Positions 51,578-60,550 of a DNA stretch of 64,000 nucleotides are shown here, one piece after another. The notes beneath the pieces are model-generated. The model worked only from the letters and a program-made list of their open reading frames with translations. It did not search any database and was not told the DNA's origin. The stretch covers positions 31,456 through 95,455 of the forward strand of contig JBBDRM010000117.1 in assembly GCA_040905475.1 (NCBI GenBank), read 5' to 3'. The stretch comes from Actinomycetota bacterium. GTDB lineage: Bacteria > Actinomycetota > AC-67. A program made the position numbers and the translations under genes. The number at the start of each line of letters is the position of its first letter. Position 1 is the first letter of the stretch.

Positions 51578-52918
51578 ATGACCTCGCTCGAAGGAGCCGT
51601 TCCCTCAGGAACCGCCGCGGGGCGAGATCTCGCCGCCCGGATCGCCCTCGTTTCGATGCTGGTGGTCTTCATCGGCGCCGTGTACGCGGCGGTCGTCCTG
51701 GGGCTCGGGGCCATCCTCAACACGACGACGCCGAACACCGCACTATCGGCCGTCGCGATGACGATCGTCGCTCTGACGTTCGGCCGGGCTCGGCAGCGCG
51801 CGGACCGCCTCGTTGCGCGGCTCCTTCACGGACAGCGGGCGACCCCGTACGAGGTCCTCGCGGGTCTCTCGGAGCGCGCTGCCCAGTCGTACGCGCCGGA
51901 GGAAGCGCTCCCACGCATGGCCGAGCTGATCGCGGCCGGCACCGGGGCCGTGCAGGTCGAGGTGTGGCTGCGTGTCGAGGGACAGCTCCTGCTCGCAGCG
52001 TCGTGGCCGACGGCGCCGGCGGTCCGCCGCGCGCGACTGAAGCTTCCCGTCGTTGGGCTCCCGGCGTTCCCGGACACGGCCCGAGCCGTCGCGGTAAGGG
52101 ATCGCGACGAGTTGCTCGGAGCGATCACGGTCGCGAAGCGGCCGGGCGAGCAACCGTCCGATACGGAGGAGCGCCTGCTGGCGGACGTGGCTTCGCAAGC
52201 GGGCTTGGTCCTCCGGAACGTTCGCCTGACCGCCGAGCTTTCCGCCCGGCTGGACGAGCTTCAAGCGACGACATCGGAGCTGCGTGCTTCGCGTCGGCGG
52301 ATCGTCGAGGCGCAAGACTCGGAGCGGCAGCGGCTCGAGCGCGACATCCACGACGGCGCGCAACAGCACCTCGTGGCGCTCGCGGTCAAGCTCCGAATGG
52401 CCCGAACTTTCGCGGAGAAAGACCCGAAGCGAACTCAGACGATGATAGGCGAGGTCCGCGTACTCACCGACGCCGCGCTCGAGAACCTCCGAGACCTCAC
52501 GAGCGGGATCTATCCTCAGGTGCTTGCGGCCGAAGGCGTGCAGGCTGCGCTCAAGAGCAACGTCGGCCGCGGCGGCCTGCCGGTATCGGTCTCGGGCCGC
52601 GGCGTCCGGCGGTTCGATCCGGCGGCCGAGATCGCCGTCTACTTCTGCTGCCTCGAGGCTATCCAGAACGCGGCCAAGCACGCCGGCGCCACGAGCGTAC
52701 GGGTGCGGCTCGAACGGAAGGGAAGCGAGATCGTCTTCAGCGTCGCCGACGACGGGACCGGCTTCGACGCGTCCAGGGTGAAGCGCGGTTCCGGGCTTCA
52801 GAACATGGAGGACCGGCTCGCGGTGATCGGCGGCCGCCTCGAGATCACCTCGACATCGGGGGAGGGCACGACGCTGATCGGGTACGTGCCTGCCGGAGCA
52901 TCGATGGGGGTCGCGTGA
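51578..52918 (+). CDS. Sensor histidine kinase (NarX/LiaS-type, HisKA_3), 446 aa
   Basis: Two membrane segments (residues about 22-46 and 54-67), then a coiled linker and a GAF-like domain (about 85-215), a coiled coil, and the kinase core. The HisKA_3 phosphoacceptor is His258 in ERDIHDGAQQH. The ATP-binding domain has N364 in EAIQNAAKHAG, DDGTGFD at 391-397 and GSGLQNMEDR at 404-413, so it looks active. It is probably paired with the response regulators at 55.8 and 56.2 kb. Next gene overlaps by GTGA. ATG at 51578 has a weak ribosome site. Confidence 0.88.
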   Translation: MTSLEGAVPSGTAAGRDLAARIALVSMLVVFIGAVYAAVVLGLGAILNTTTPNTALSAVAMTIVALTFGRARQRADRLVARLLHGQRATPYEVLAGLSERAAQSYAPEEALPRMAELIAAGTGAVQVEVWLRVEGQLLLAASWPTAPAVRRARLKLPVVGLPAFPDTARAVAVRDRDELLGAITVAKRPGEQPSDTEERLLADVASQAGLVLRNVRLTAELSARLDELQATTSELRASRRRIVEAQDSERQRLERDIHDGAQQHLVALAVKLRMARTFAEKDPKRTQTMIGEVRVLTDAALENLRDLTSGIYPQVLAAEGVQAALKSNVGRGGLPVSVSGRGVRRFDPAAEIAVYFCCLEAIQNAAKHAGATSVRVRLERKGSEIVFSVADDGTGFDASRVKRGSGLQNMEDRLAVIGGRLEITSTSGEGTTLIGYVPAGASMGVA

Positions 52919-55818
52919 TCTTCGTCCTGCTCGGCGTGGCCGCCCTCGGCGGCCTTGCGTACGCGATCGTCCGGGCGCTCGAAGGACGAGGCCACCCGCG
53001 TCCGAGTCAGATACCCGAGCCCACCGGCGGAGAAGACCGCGCGCCACGATTCCGCGTGCTACCGGTCGCCGTCGGGGGGATCGTCGGCACGGCAATGCTT
53101 GCTGCCTTGCTGCTCGGCACGGGCAACGATGATGTCGGTGGGATGCTCGTCTTCTTCGCCGTCGTCGGAGCGATGGGCCTCGGCGCGTGGTTCTTCCTTT
53201 TCAGCGGGCGGGTTCGGACGGCGACCCCCTCGGCCCGGAAGCGTTTGTGGCATGCGCTGTTCCTCGGCTTCTTCGCGGTCTACGCGCTGGGGCTGGGCGG
53301 ATGGTTCGTTGCAGGGCTGGCCACCGGTATCGCCGGAAACGTCGACGGCCTGCACGAACGGTTGCACAAGTACGGTGGCGCGCCCAACGTCGTCACGATC
53401 AAAGCCTCCGACGTCGGGCCCTTCTCGATCGAGGGATCGCAAAGGATCCGCGAGATCACCCTCCGGGCCGGCACGCTCACGACGATCGAATTCACCGCCG
53501 CGCAAACGGTGGACAAAAGAGCCATCCCACACAACATCGCGATCCTCGATGGAGCGGAGCGCATCTTCACGAGCGCTCAGAACGCGCCCCGCTTCCTGGG
53601 ACAGCCGGATGAGTATGGCGACCTCTACGAAGACGTGACCATCTTCCCTTCCTTCAGGGCGCCGGGGGAGGGCTTCTACACCTACCGATGTGACCTGCAT
53701 CCGACGTTGCAGAATGGAACCGTTCGCGTGCTCCCGGCGAGCGCTCCGCTGACGGACCCCAACTCGCATCAAGGGCTTCGCGACATGGCCCGGCGCATGG
53801 CCGAGGTATCCCACCAAGCGGAAGGCCCCCTGGAGATCGTGGCCGACTACCTGTTCAGCCTCATCAGCTTCGGGCTGGGCATCTTCCTGGTCATCCTGCG
53901 GCCGCGCGAACGAACCGCCCGGGTCTTCGGTCTGGCGATGATCGGTACGGCCGCGGCGTACAACCTTCAGAGTCACGGGGCGGCGGCCGTCGCGAGCGTG
54001 TTCAACGATCCGATCCACTCGATCCTGCATCCACTCACCGGGATCATGTACGTCTACGCGCTGATCCTGTTCCCCGACGGGCACCTCGTCCCGCGATGGT
54101 CCAACCGATACCTGCGCATCGCCTATCGCGCGGCGGTCTTCGTGGCGGTGATGATCATGCTCGACGTCACCGGCGCGTTCGAGCCGAACTTCGGGGCGCA
54201 CCCGGCCGCCTTGGTGGTCGTGTTCGGGATGGTGATCCCCCTGATCGGCATCGCCGCGCAGTCCTATCGATTGCGGCGCGCCACGACCTCGGAGGCGCGG
54301 CAGCAATCTCGACTGCTCGTTTGGGCGCTCGCTACTGCAGCCATCCTCGGTGTTGCGCTCTTCGCGCTCGGCGGCTTCGACCTCGGCACGCTCATCAACC
54401 CGACGCAAGCGGACCCGACGCTGATCGGCTCGGTCGAGAGCCGTGCCTTCCGCGTCTTCCAGCCGTTGTTCGTCGTCATCCCCGTTGCGCTCTTCGTCGG
54501 GATCATGCGCTTCCGGCTCTGGGACATCGACCTCGTCATCAGCCGTGCACTCGTCTATGGGACGCTGGCGGCGCTGATCGGTTCCGCATACGTCGGCGTC
54601 GTCGTCGGCCTGGGTGGAGCGATCGGCAGCCAAACCGGCCTTTCGATCGCCGTGACGGTCGCCGTAGCGCTCGCGTTCGATCCGTTGCGCTCGCGTCTGC
54701 AACGGCTCGCGAACCGGCTCATCTACGGCGAGCGCGCCTCGCCTTACGACGTCCTGTCGGAGATGGCGCACCGGCTCGCCGGCGCCTCCTCACCGGACGA
54801 AGCGCTGGACACGATCGCGGAGGCCGCGGGTCGCGCCGTCGGCGGCGTGCGGGCGCGAGCGCGATTGGAGCTGCCCGACCGCGACGCGTGTGAATCGTTC
54901 TGGCAGTCGGCCGATGGGGACGCGCCCTTCGATCGAACCGTCGACGTCGTGCATCAAGACAGAAAGATCGGCGACATCTCGGTCGCCAAGAGGATCGGGG
55001 ATCCGCTGCGGCCCGCGGAGAACCGGCTGCTCGAAGCGCTCGCCGGTCAGGTCGGACTCGCACTGCAGAGCCTGCGCCTCGCCGAGCAGCTCCGCATCCG
55101 GCTCGCCGAGCTCGAGGTGGCCGCGCGCGAGCTTTCCGGCTCCCGCGGAAGGCTGATGCGAGCCGCCGACGCCGAACGCCGGCGCCTCGAGCAGCTCATC
55201 CACGAGGGTGTGGAGCGCGAGCTCCAGGCGATCGGCGACGCGCTGAAGATCGCCGAGGAGCACGTGGCTCGCGATGCCTTGGGCGCGGTCGACGAGCTGG
55301 AGCGCATCGCCGAGCAGGCGAATCACACGCAGGAGGCGCTGCGCGGGCTCGCACGAGGCATCTTCCCGCCGCTGCTATCGGACAAGGGCGTCGGCGCCGC
55401 CCTGCAGAGCCACCTCCGCAAGATGGAAGCCACGGTGACGATGAGCGGGACGCTCGACGAGCGGTTCGACGCTCGCGCGGAGGCGGCCGTCTACTTCTGC
55501 TGCATCGAGGCGCTGCGTCCCATGAGCCGAGCGTCCGCCGATGCAACGGCGGCGACGGTCGAGCTGGCGCGCGAGAACGGGTGGGTCCGGTTCGCCGTCC
55601 GCAACACCGCCGGCCTGACCGCGACGTCCGCCGAGGTGCAGCTGCTCGTGGATCGCATCGAGGCGGTGGGCGGCACGCTCGTGGTACACACGAGCGACGG
55701 GCAGACCGAGGTGGCCGGACGGGTTCCTGCGAGATCGAACGAGGCCGAGCCCGTGGATCAGATCGACGACCAGACGCTCGTCAGCCTGTCGGGATCGAAG
55801 GCGGACTTCGGGACGTAA
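52915..55818 (+). CDS. Cupredoxin-domain membrane protein fused to a degenerate histidine kinase, 967 aa
   Basis: Residues 2-20, 50-70, 75-97 and 112-138 are hydrophobic, then a cupredoxin-like domain (about 156-275) with candidate copper ligands His206 (AIPHNI), Cys259 and His262 (YRCDLHP); the usual axial Met is Leu265. Next come about seven hydrophobic segments (310-590), and a module from about 540 that parallels the whole preceding kinase (GERASPYDVLSEMAHRL versus GQRATPYEVLAGLSERA). The phosphoacceptor His763 is kept (LIHEGVEREL). The ATP site is lost: Asn to Pro869 in the N box (EALRPMSRA), DDGTG to NTAGL, and no glycine-rich G2. Probably a copper- or redox-sensing pseudokinase partner of the neighbouring kinase. 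GTG at 52915. Confidence 0.82.
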   Translation: MIFVLLGVAALGGLAYAIVRALEGRGHPRPSQIPEPTGGEDRAPRFRVLPVAVGGIVGTAMLAALLLGTGNDDVGGMLVFFAVVGAMGLGAWFFLFSGRVRTATPSARKRLWHALFLGFFAVYALGLGGWFVAGLATGIAGNVDGLHERLHKYGGAPNVVTIKASDVGPFSIEGSQRIREITLRAGTLTTIEFTAAQTVDKRAIPHNIAILDGAERIFTSAQNAPRFLGQPDEYGDLYEDVTIFPSFRAPGEGFYTYRCDLHPTLQNGTVRVLPASAPLTDPNSHQGLRDMARRMAEVSHQAEGPLEIVADYLFSLISFGLGIFLVILRPRERTARVFGLAMIGTAAAYNLQSHGAAAVASVFNDPIHSILHPLTGIMYVYALILFPDGHLVPRWSNRYLRIAYRAAVFVAVMIMLDVTGAFEPNFGAHPAALVVVFGMVIPLIGIAAQSYRLRRATTSEARQQSRLLVWALATAAILGVALFALGGFDLGTLINPTQADPTLIGSVESRAFRVFQPLFVVIPVALFVGIMRFRLWDIDLVISRALVYGTLAALIGSAYVGVVVGLGGAIGSQTGLSIAVTVAVALAFDPLRSRLQRLANRLIYGERASPYDVLSEMAHRLAGASSPDEALDTIAEAAGRAVGGVRARARLELPDRDACESFWQSADGDAPFDRTVDVVHQDRKIGDISVAKRIGDPLRPAENRLLEALAGQVGLALQSLRLAEQLRIRLAELEVAARELSGSRGRLMRAADAERRRLEQLIHEGVERELQAIGDALKIAEEHVARDALGAVDELERIAEQANHTQEALRGLARGIFPPLLSDKGVGAALQSHLRKMEATVTMSGTLDERFDARAEAAVYFCCIEALRPMSRASADATAATVELARENGWVRFAVRNTAGLTATSAEVQLLVDRIEAVGGTLVVHTSDGQTEVAGRVPARSNEAEPVDQIDDQTLVSLSGSKADFGT

Positions 55819-56120
55819 GCCGAAGCCCCGCATTCACGAGCCGCCTCCGCGAGCTCGTCCTCCTCGTAGGTAGAGAGCAACACCACCTTGGACGCCGTCG
55901 CCTCGGCGAGGATCCGCCGGGTAGCCTCCGTGCCGTCGATGCCCGGCAGGTTGACGTCCATCAGGACGAGGTCGGGACGCAACGTGCGCGCCAGGTCCAC
56001 CGACTCCTCGCCACTTTCCGCTTCACCGACGACCTCGAAGTCGCCGGCGGCCTCGACGACCTCGCGCGCAACCGCGCGGAACGGCTCCTGGTCGTCGACG
56101 ATCAGGACGCGAACGGCCAC
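55758..56120 (-). CDS. Stand-alone receiver domain, 120 aa
   Basis: Receiver without output domain: VLIVDDQEPFRAVAREVV (acidic pair), LVLMDVNLPGIDG with the phospho-Asp, YVPKSAFD with the Lys. It is CheY-like or an adaptor in a phosphorelay. Its end overlaps the end of the large cupredoxin-kinase gene by 61 bases, tail to tail. I chose GTG at 56120 after GGAG (6 bases). GTG at 56132 is an alternative. It is probably part of the same signalling system, since one intact kinase is beside it. Confidence 0.85.
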   Translation of the reverse strand: MAVRVLIVDDQEPFRAVAREVVEAAGDFEVVGEAESGEESVDLARTLRPDLVLMDVNLPGIDGTEATRRILAEATASKVVLLSTYEEDELAEAARECGASAYVPKSAFDPDRLTSVWSSI

Positions 56121-56185
56121 GTCGTTCTCCACGAGCCAGTATGTCCCGACACGCTTCCGCTCCTACAACGGTGCCAACACCACAA

Positions 56186-56854
56186 TCAAGCAGCCGTGCT
56201 TTGGGCCAGGAACAGAAGGACGGCTTTCACACGACGATGGACGTCCTTCTCTTGCGTCAAGCCGAGCTTGGAGAAGATCGAGTTGATGTGACGTTCGATC
56301 GCGCGCTCGGTCAGCACGAGCGCGGCGGCGATCGCCGCATTGTTCTTCCCCTGCGCCATCACCGAGAGGACCTCTCTTTCACGAGCGGTGAGCTGATCGA
56401 GCGGCGAGTCCGCCTTCGAACGGGCGGCCACGAGCCCTTCCACGATCTTCGGGTCGATCACCGAGCCGCCGCGCGCAACCTCACGCAGCGCCGCGACCAG
56501 TTGGTCGAGATCCGATACGCGCTGCTTAAGCAGATACCCGCGGCCGCGCGCGCCGCGCTCGAGGAGCGCCAGGGCGTAATCGGGCTCGTCGTACTGGCTG
56601 AGCACCACGACGCCGATGTCGGGGTTGGAGTTGCGCAGCTTCTCGGCGGCTCTGATGCCCTCGTCGGTCTCGGTCGGCGGCATGCGGATGTCGGTGAGGA
56701 CGACATCGGGCTTCTCGCGCTCGACCGCCTCGAGTAGCGAATCCAAGTCGCCGCAGGAAGCGACGACTTCGACGTCGGGCGCGGTGGCGAGGAGCTCGCG
56801 AACGCCCTCACGGATGAGGAAGTTGTCCTCGGCGATGACGACGCGCAGCGGCAT
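56186..56854 (-). CDS. NarL/LuxR-type response regulator, 222 aa
   Basis: Receiver with VVIAEDNFLIREGVRELL (ED pair), phospho-Asp in VVLTDIRMPPTETDEG, and Lys in YLLKQRVSD; then the LuxR helix-turn-helix LTAREREVLSVMAQGKNNAAIAAAL and ERHINSIFSKLGL. All needed residues are present. It has an RMPPTETDEG insertion typical of a subclass of NarL regulators. It is likely the output partner of the kinase at 51.6 kb. It also follows LivF by 30 bases, so it may share the Liv transcript. Confidence 0.88.
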   Translation of the reverse strand: MPLRVVIAEDNFLIREGVRELLATAPDVEVVASCGDLDSLLEAVEREKPDVVLTDIRMPPTETDEGIRAAEKLRNSNPDIGVVVLSQYDEPDYALALLERGARGRGYLLKQRVSDLDQLVAALREVARGGSVIDPKIVEGLVAARSKADSPLDQLTAREREVLSVMAQGKNNAAIAAALVLTERAIERHINSIFSKLGLTQEKDVHRRVKAVLLFLAQSTAA

Positions 56855-56884
56855 GGGTAGAGGATACCCGGCGGAGCCGGCGTC

Positions 56885-57664
56885 CTAGCTGCGGTCGCCT
56901 TCGGTGACCGCAGCGAGCGCGGTCTTCGCTTCCTGGACGGTGTCGGCGGCCGAAGCCCCGGCCAGGAACACCGACCGCAGCAGGTCGTCGCGTCCGCGAA
57001 GGTCCGCCGCGGGACCGCTGAACCGGACCTCGCCGCGTTCGAGGAAGTACGCGCGAGACGCCACATCGAGGGCCAGATCGACGTGCTGCTCGACGATCAC
57101 GACGGCGACCCCCTCCGCGTTGAGCCTTCGAACGGTGTCGAGCAGCTCCTCGACGACCTTCGGCGCCAGACCCAGCGAGAGCTCGTCGATCAGGAGCAGC
57201 TTCGGATCCATCACGAACGCTTTCGCGAGCGTCACCATCTGCTGCTGCCCGCCCGACAGCGTGCCGGCGATCTGCCGACGCCGGTCGGCCAGGAACGGGA
57301 AGAGCTCGAGGGTCGCCTCGATCCGCTCCTTGCGTTTCGCCCGTTCCCGTCCGTACAGGAACCCGGCCATCTCGAGGTTCTCCTGGATCGTCATGCCGGG
57401 GAACACGCCGCGCCCGCCCGGCATCTGCACGATGCCACGCTTGACGATCTCCGCCGGACGCATGCCGCCGACCTGCTCGCCGTTCCACTCGACGTGCCCC
57501 AGCGAAGGTTTGAGCAGACCGGAGATCACGCGAAGGATCGTCGTCTTGCCGGCGCCGTTGGTGCCGAGGAGGGCGACGATCTCGCCGTCGCCGACCTCGA
57601 GCTCGATCGAGAACAGAACGTGGATCGGCCCGTAGAACGCGTGGACGCCCTCGACCTTAAGCAC
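56885..57664 (-). CDS. livF: Branched-chain amino acid ABC transporter ATPase LivF, 259 aa
   Basis: Second ATPase of a high-affinity import system. Walker A ALLGTNGAGKTTILR, signature LSGGQQQMVTLAKA, Walker B LLLIDELSLGLAPKV, H-loop VEQHVD. LFSIELEVGDGEIVALLG and the GRGVFPGMTIQENLEM pattern are hallmarks of LivF. GTG at 57664 overlaps the LivG end by 8 bases. The C-terminus is extended by about 25 residues relative to typical LivF. Confidence 0.92.
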   Translation of the reverse strand: MLKVEGVHAFYGPIHVLFSIELEVGDGEIVALLGTNGAGKTTILRVISGLLKPSLGHVEWNGEQVGGMRPAEIVKRGIVQMPGGRGVFPGMTIQENLEMAGFLYGRERAKRKERIEATLELFPFLADRRRQIAGTLSGGQQQMVTLAKAFVMDPKLLLIDELSLGLAPKVVEELLDTVRRLNAEGVAVVIVEQHVDLALDVASRAYFLERGEVRFSGPAADLRGRDDLLRSVFLAGASAADTVQEAKTALAAVTEGDRS

Positions 57665-58499
57665 TTTCGGCCCCTTCGCGGCGCGTGCGCCCGAGGTAGG
57701 ACTCGAGCACCCGCGGATCGGCGGCGACCTCGTCGGGTGTGCCCTCCGCGATGATCTTCCCGAAGTCGAGCGCGTAGACGCGCTCCGAGACGCCGAAGAG
57801 CAGGCCCATGTCGTGTTCGATCAGGAAGATCGCACAGCCGGTCTCGTCGCGGATGCGCTTCAGCATCGGGCCGAGCGCCTCGACCTCTTTCTGCTGGATG
57901 CCGGTCGCCGGCTCATCGAGCAGGAGCACGCTGGGTCGGAGCGAGAGCACCGACGCGAGCTCGAGGAAGCGGAGCGTTCCGTAGGACAGCTCCCACGGGT
58001 ACCGCTTGCGCCACGGACCTAGGTTGATCACTTCGAGCATCTGCTCGACGAGGACACGGGCTTCGGCCTCGTCGCGGCGCCACGACGGCAGGCGCAGCAT
58101 CGCCGCGATGGGCCCGGCGCTGAGGTGCCGATGCTGAGCGACCCGGAGGTTCTCCTCGACGGTGAGCCCGCGGAAAAGACGCTGGTGCTGGAACGTCCGC
58201 CCGAGCCCGAGCGCGACGCGCTCGTAGGGGAACAGATGCTCCACCGCACGTCCGCCGAGCACGACACGGCCCGCGTCCGGCTTGATGAATCCGGATATCG
58301 CGTTGAACAGCGTCGTCTTGCCGGCGCCGTTGGGCCCGAGGAGACCGACGATCTCACCGGGCTGGATCGCGATCTCCACGCCGTCGAGCGCGGTGATGCC
58401 GCCGAATCGCACCGTGAGACTCTCGGTGGTCAGGATGGCGCCCGCTTTCTCGTGGGCGCTCGCGCGGAGGGACTCTTCGGTCGCGGTCACGGGAGTCAC
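57657..58499 (-). CDS. livG: Branched-chain amino acid ABC transporter ATPase LivG, 280 aa
   Basis: First ATPase of the pair. Walker A LLGPNGAGKTTLFNAISGF, signature LSYGTLRFLELASVLSL (LSYG variant of LSGG), Walker B LLLDEPATGIQ, H-loop IEHDMGLLFG. The N-terminal 25 residues are extra. I chose GTG at 58499, overlapping the LivM stop by GTGA. A second GTG at 58490 is possible. Confidence 0.9.
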   Translation of the reverse strand: MTPVTATEESLRASAHEKAGAILTTESLTVRFGGITALDGVEIAIQPGEIVGLLGPNGAGKTTLFNAISGFIKPDAGRVVLGGRAVEHLFPYERVALGLGRTFQHQRLFRGLTVEENLRVAQHRHLSAGPIAAMLRLPSWRRDEAEARVLVEQMLEVINLGPWRKRYPWELSYGTLRFLELASVLSLRPSVLLLDEPATGIQQKEVEALGPMLKRIRDETGCAIFLIEHDMGLLFGVSERVYALDFGKIIAEGTPDEVAADPRVLESYLGRTRREGAESA

Positions 58500-59620
58500 T
58501 CCGATCCGAACACGAGGATGACGACGATGATGGCGACCTGCACCCCGAAGCCGATCACGGTGATCGGGATGTTGCGCCTCGGGTTCTCGCGGATCCGCTC
58601 GGCTTGGATCTTCACGACCTGGACGATGCCCCCCGGCCGCAGGAGCAGGAACGCGACCAGCACGAGCGCGGCGTAGACGCCGACATAGGCGAACACGCGC
58701 TCGGCGCCCTGGAAGACCACGGTTTGGGTGATCAGCGCCGTCGCGCCGAGGAATGCCCCGAATGCCGAGTCGATGCCGCCGATCACCGCCCAGATCACGA
58801 GGAGCAACGACGACAGCTCGACGAACGGCGACTGGAACGGCCCCGGCGCCGCGGTCCCCAGCAGCGTGATGTAGAACGCGCCGCCGATGCCGGCGATCAT
58901 CCCGCCGATGACGAGCGCGGTCAGCTTCGCCTTCGTCGCGTTGATCCCGAGCGCCTGGGCCTCTCGTTCGTTGTCGCGGACGGCGAGCATCGCTCGCCCG
59001 GCGCGCGAGTTCTTGAGGCCGTGCACCGCCCACACCATCAGCAGCGCTGTGAGGATCGAAAGAACGTAGAACCCAAAGTCGCTCGAGAAGCTCAGAGAGC
59101 CGAGCGCCGGACGATCGACTTCGTGTCCGGCTTGCCCGCCGGTGAACGCATCCCATTTGAACAGCGTCTCGCCGAGCGCGTTGCCGAACGTCAGCGTGGC
59201 GATCGCGAGATACAAGCCTTTGAGCCGGACCGATGCCGCACCCACCATCACGCTGATCGGAACCGTCGCGATCGCCGCGATGGGCACCGCGAGCCAGAAC
59301 GGCCATCCCCAGACGGTGGCCGCGACCCCGGTGGTGAACGCGCCGATGCCTACGAACGTGAACGGCATCAGCGAGATCATCCCCGCGTATCCGGTCACGA
59401 CGACGATCGACAGCTCGAGCATCGCCCAGACCGCGACGTACGCGGCGATGTAGAGGCCGAAGGACCCGAAGGCGAGCGGAAGGAAACCGAGCGCGAGGAG
59501 CGCGGCCCCTGCGAGCGCCTGCAGCCGCGTCAAGCGGGGCAGCCGGAGGGCGAGCGCGGCCGGCTCGGCGCCGGCCTCGGCGAGCGCCGATTCGGTGGGC
59601 GCAACGAAGACGCCTTTCAT
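58496..59620 (-). CDS. livM: Branched-chain amino acid ABC transporter permease LivM, 374 aa
   Basis: About nine to ten membrane spans, with the family motif VTGYAGMISLMPFTFVGIGAF and GLYLAIATLTFGNALGE, and the EAA-like loop RDNEREAQALGINATKAKL that contacts the ATPase. ATG at 59620 overlaps the LivH stop (ATGA). The N-terminus is about 35 residues longer than the simplest LivM. Confidence 0.92.
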   Translation of the reverse strand: MKGVFVAPTESALAEAGAEPAALALRLPRLTRLQALAGAALLALGFLPLAFGSFGLYIAAYVAVWAMLELSIVVVTGYAGMISLMPFTFVGIGAFTTGVAATVWGWPFWLAVPIAAIATVPISVMVGAASVRLKGLYLAIATLTFGNALGETLFKWDAFTGGQAGHEVDRPALGSLSFSSDFGFYVLSILTALLMVWAVHGLKNSRAGRAMLAVRDNEREAQALGINATKAKLTALVIGGMIAGIGGAFYITLLGTAAPGPFQSPFVELSSLLLVIWAVIGGIDSAFGAFLGATALITQTVVFQGAERVFAYVGVYAALVLVAFLLLRPGGIVQVVKIQAERIRENPRRNIPITVIGFGVQVAIIVVILVFGSE

Positions 59621-60546
59621 GCCTCGAGCGCTTCCTGCTCGGCACGCACAACGAAGAAGCGCTCCGTGTGCGCCAGCAGTAGGACGACGATGAGGATGGC
59701 CGCGACGACCGACCGGCGCGTGCTCCACCAGGTGGGAGCCAGGATCATCATCTCCTGAGCCACACCGAACACGAATCCGCCGATGACCGCGAGCGGCAGG
59801 TTGACGAGCCCACCGACGAGCGCCGCGCCGAACGCGGGGATCAAGAAGTTCCCGAACGGGGTCGTCTCGACCACCGTGATGATCCCGCCTCGCGCGCCTG
59901 CGGTGAACGGGATGATCAGCAGGAGCGCCAGGCCGGCCAGCGCCGAGCCGATCGCCCACGCGATCATCGAGTAGCGATGCTCGTCGATCCCGGCGAGCGA
60001 GGCCGCTTCGCGGTTCTGCGCGACGGCGCGAAGCGCGCGGCCCGTCCGTGAATAGCGGAACCAGGGCAGGAAGGCCATTGCGATCACGATCGCGGAGGCC
60101 GCGGCAACGATCTGCGTCGAGAAGATCGCCGCGTTCCCGACGCGCACTCGGGCCACCGGCAGCCACGGTTCGACGATGGTCGTCGCCTCGAAACCCAAGA
60201 GCATCTGCGCGACGACGGCAGCGAACTGCGCGACCCCGAGCGCGATCAGGATCAGCACGACCTGGTTCGTGCGCTTCACGTGCCGGAACACGGCCTGATA
60301 CGCACCCGCGCCGGTGGCGCCGCTGAACACGACCGCGAGGATCGCGGCGAGCACGGGCGACATGCCGGCCTTGGACGTCAAGAGGAAGTACGCGACGAGC
60401 CCGAACAGGCCGATCCCCCAATGCGCGAAGTTCGTCACACCTGTGGTTCGGTAGATCAGGACCAGCCCGAGCGCGAGGAGCGCGTACACCGCCCCGCGAG
60501 CGAGGCCGAACGACGTCACCTCGATCACCGGGGCGGCGAGTATCAC
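59617..60546 (-). CDS. livH: Branched-chain amino acid ABC transporter permease LivH, 309 aa
   Basis: LARGAVYALLALGLVLIYRTTGVTNFAH is the family's opening in pieces (YALLALGLVLIYRTTGVTNF), the ATPase-contact loop is AVAQNREAASLAGIDEHRYS, and about eight hydrophobic segments are present. GTG at 60546, four bases after the upstream stop. The LivH/M/G/F order with small overlaps marks one operon with the binding proteins upstream. Confidence 0.92.
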   Translation of the reverse strand: MILAAPVIEVTSFGLARGAVYALLALGLVLIYRTTGVTNFAHWGIGLFGLVAYFLLTSKAGMSPVLAAILAVVFSGATGAGAYQAVFRHVKRTNQVVLILIALGVAQFAAVVAQMLLGFEATTIVEPWLPVARVRVGNAAIFSTQIVAAASAIVIAMAFLPWFRYSRTGRALRAVAQNREAASLAGIDEHRYSMIAWAIGSALAGLALLLIIPFTAGARGGIITVVETTPFGNFLIPAFGAALVGGLVNLPLAVIGGFVFGVAQEMMILAPTWWSTRRSVVAAILIVVLLLAHTERFFVVRAEQEALEA

Positions 60547-60550
60547 CCGG

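Noticed and set aside
51964..52914. N-terminal extension of the cupredoxin-kinase frame
   Set aside because: It runs through the intact kinase gene in another frame and is Arg/Ala-rich. The GTG at 52915 overlaps the kinase stop and gives a sensible protein start.
58604..59758. A 384-codon plus-strand open frame opposite LivM
   Set aside because: Highly charged shadow of a membrane-protein gene.
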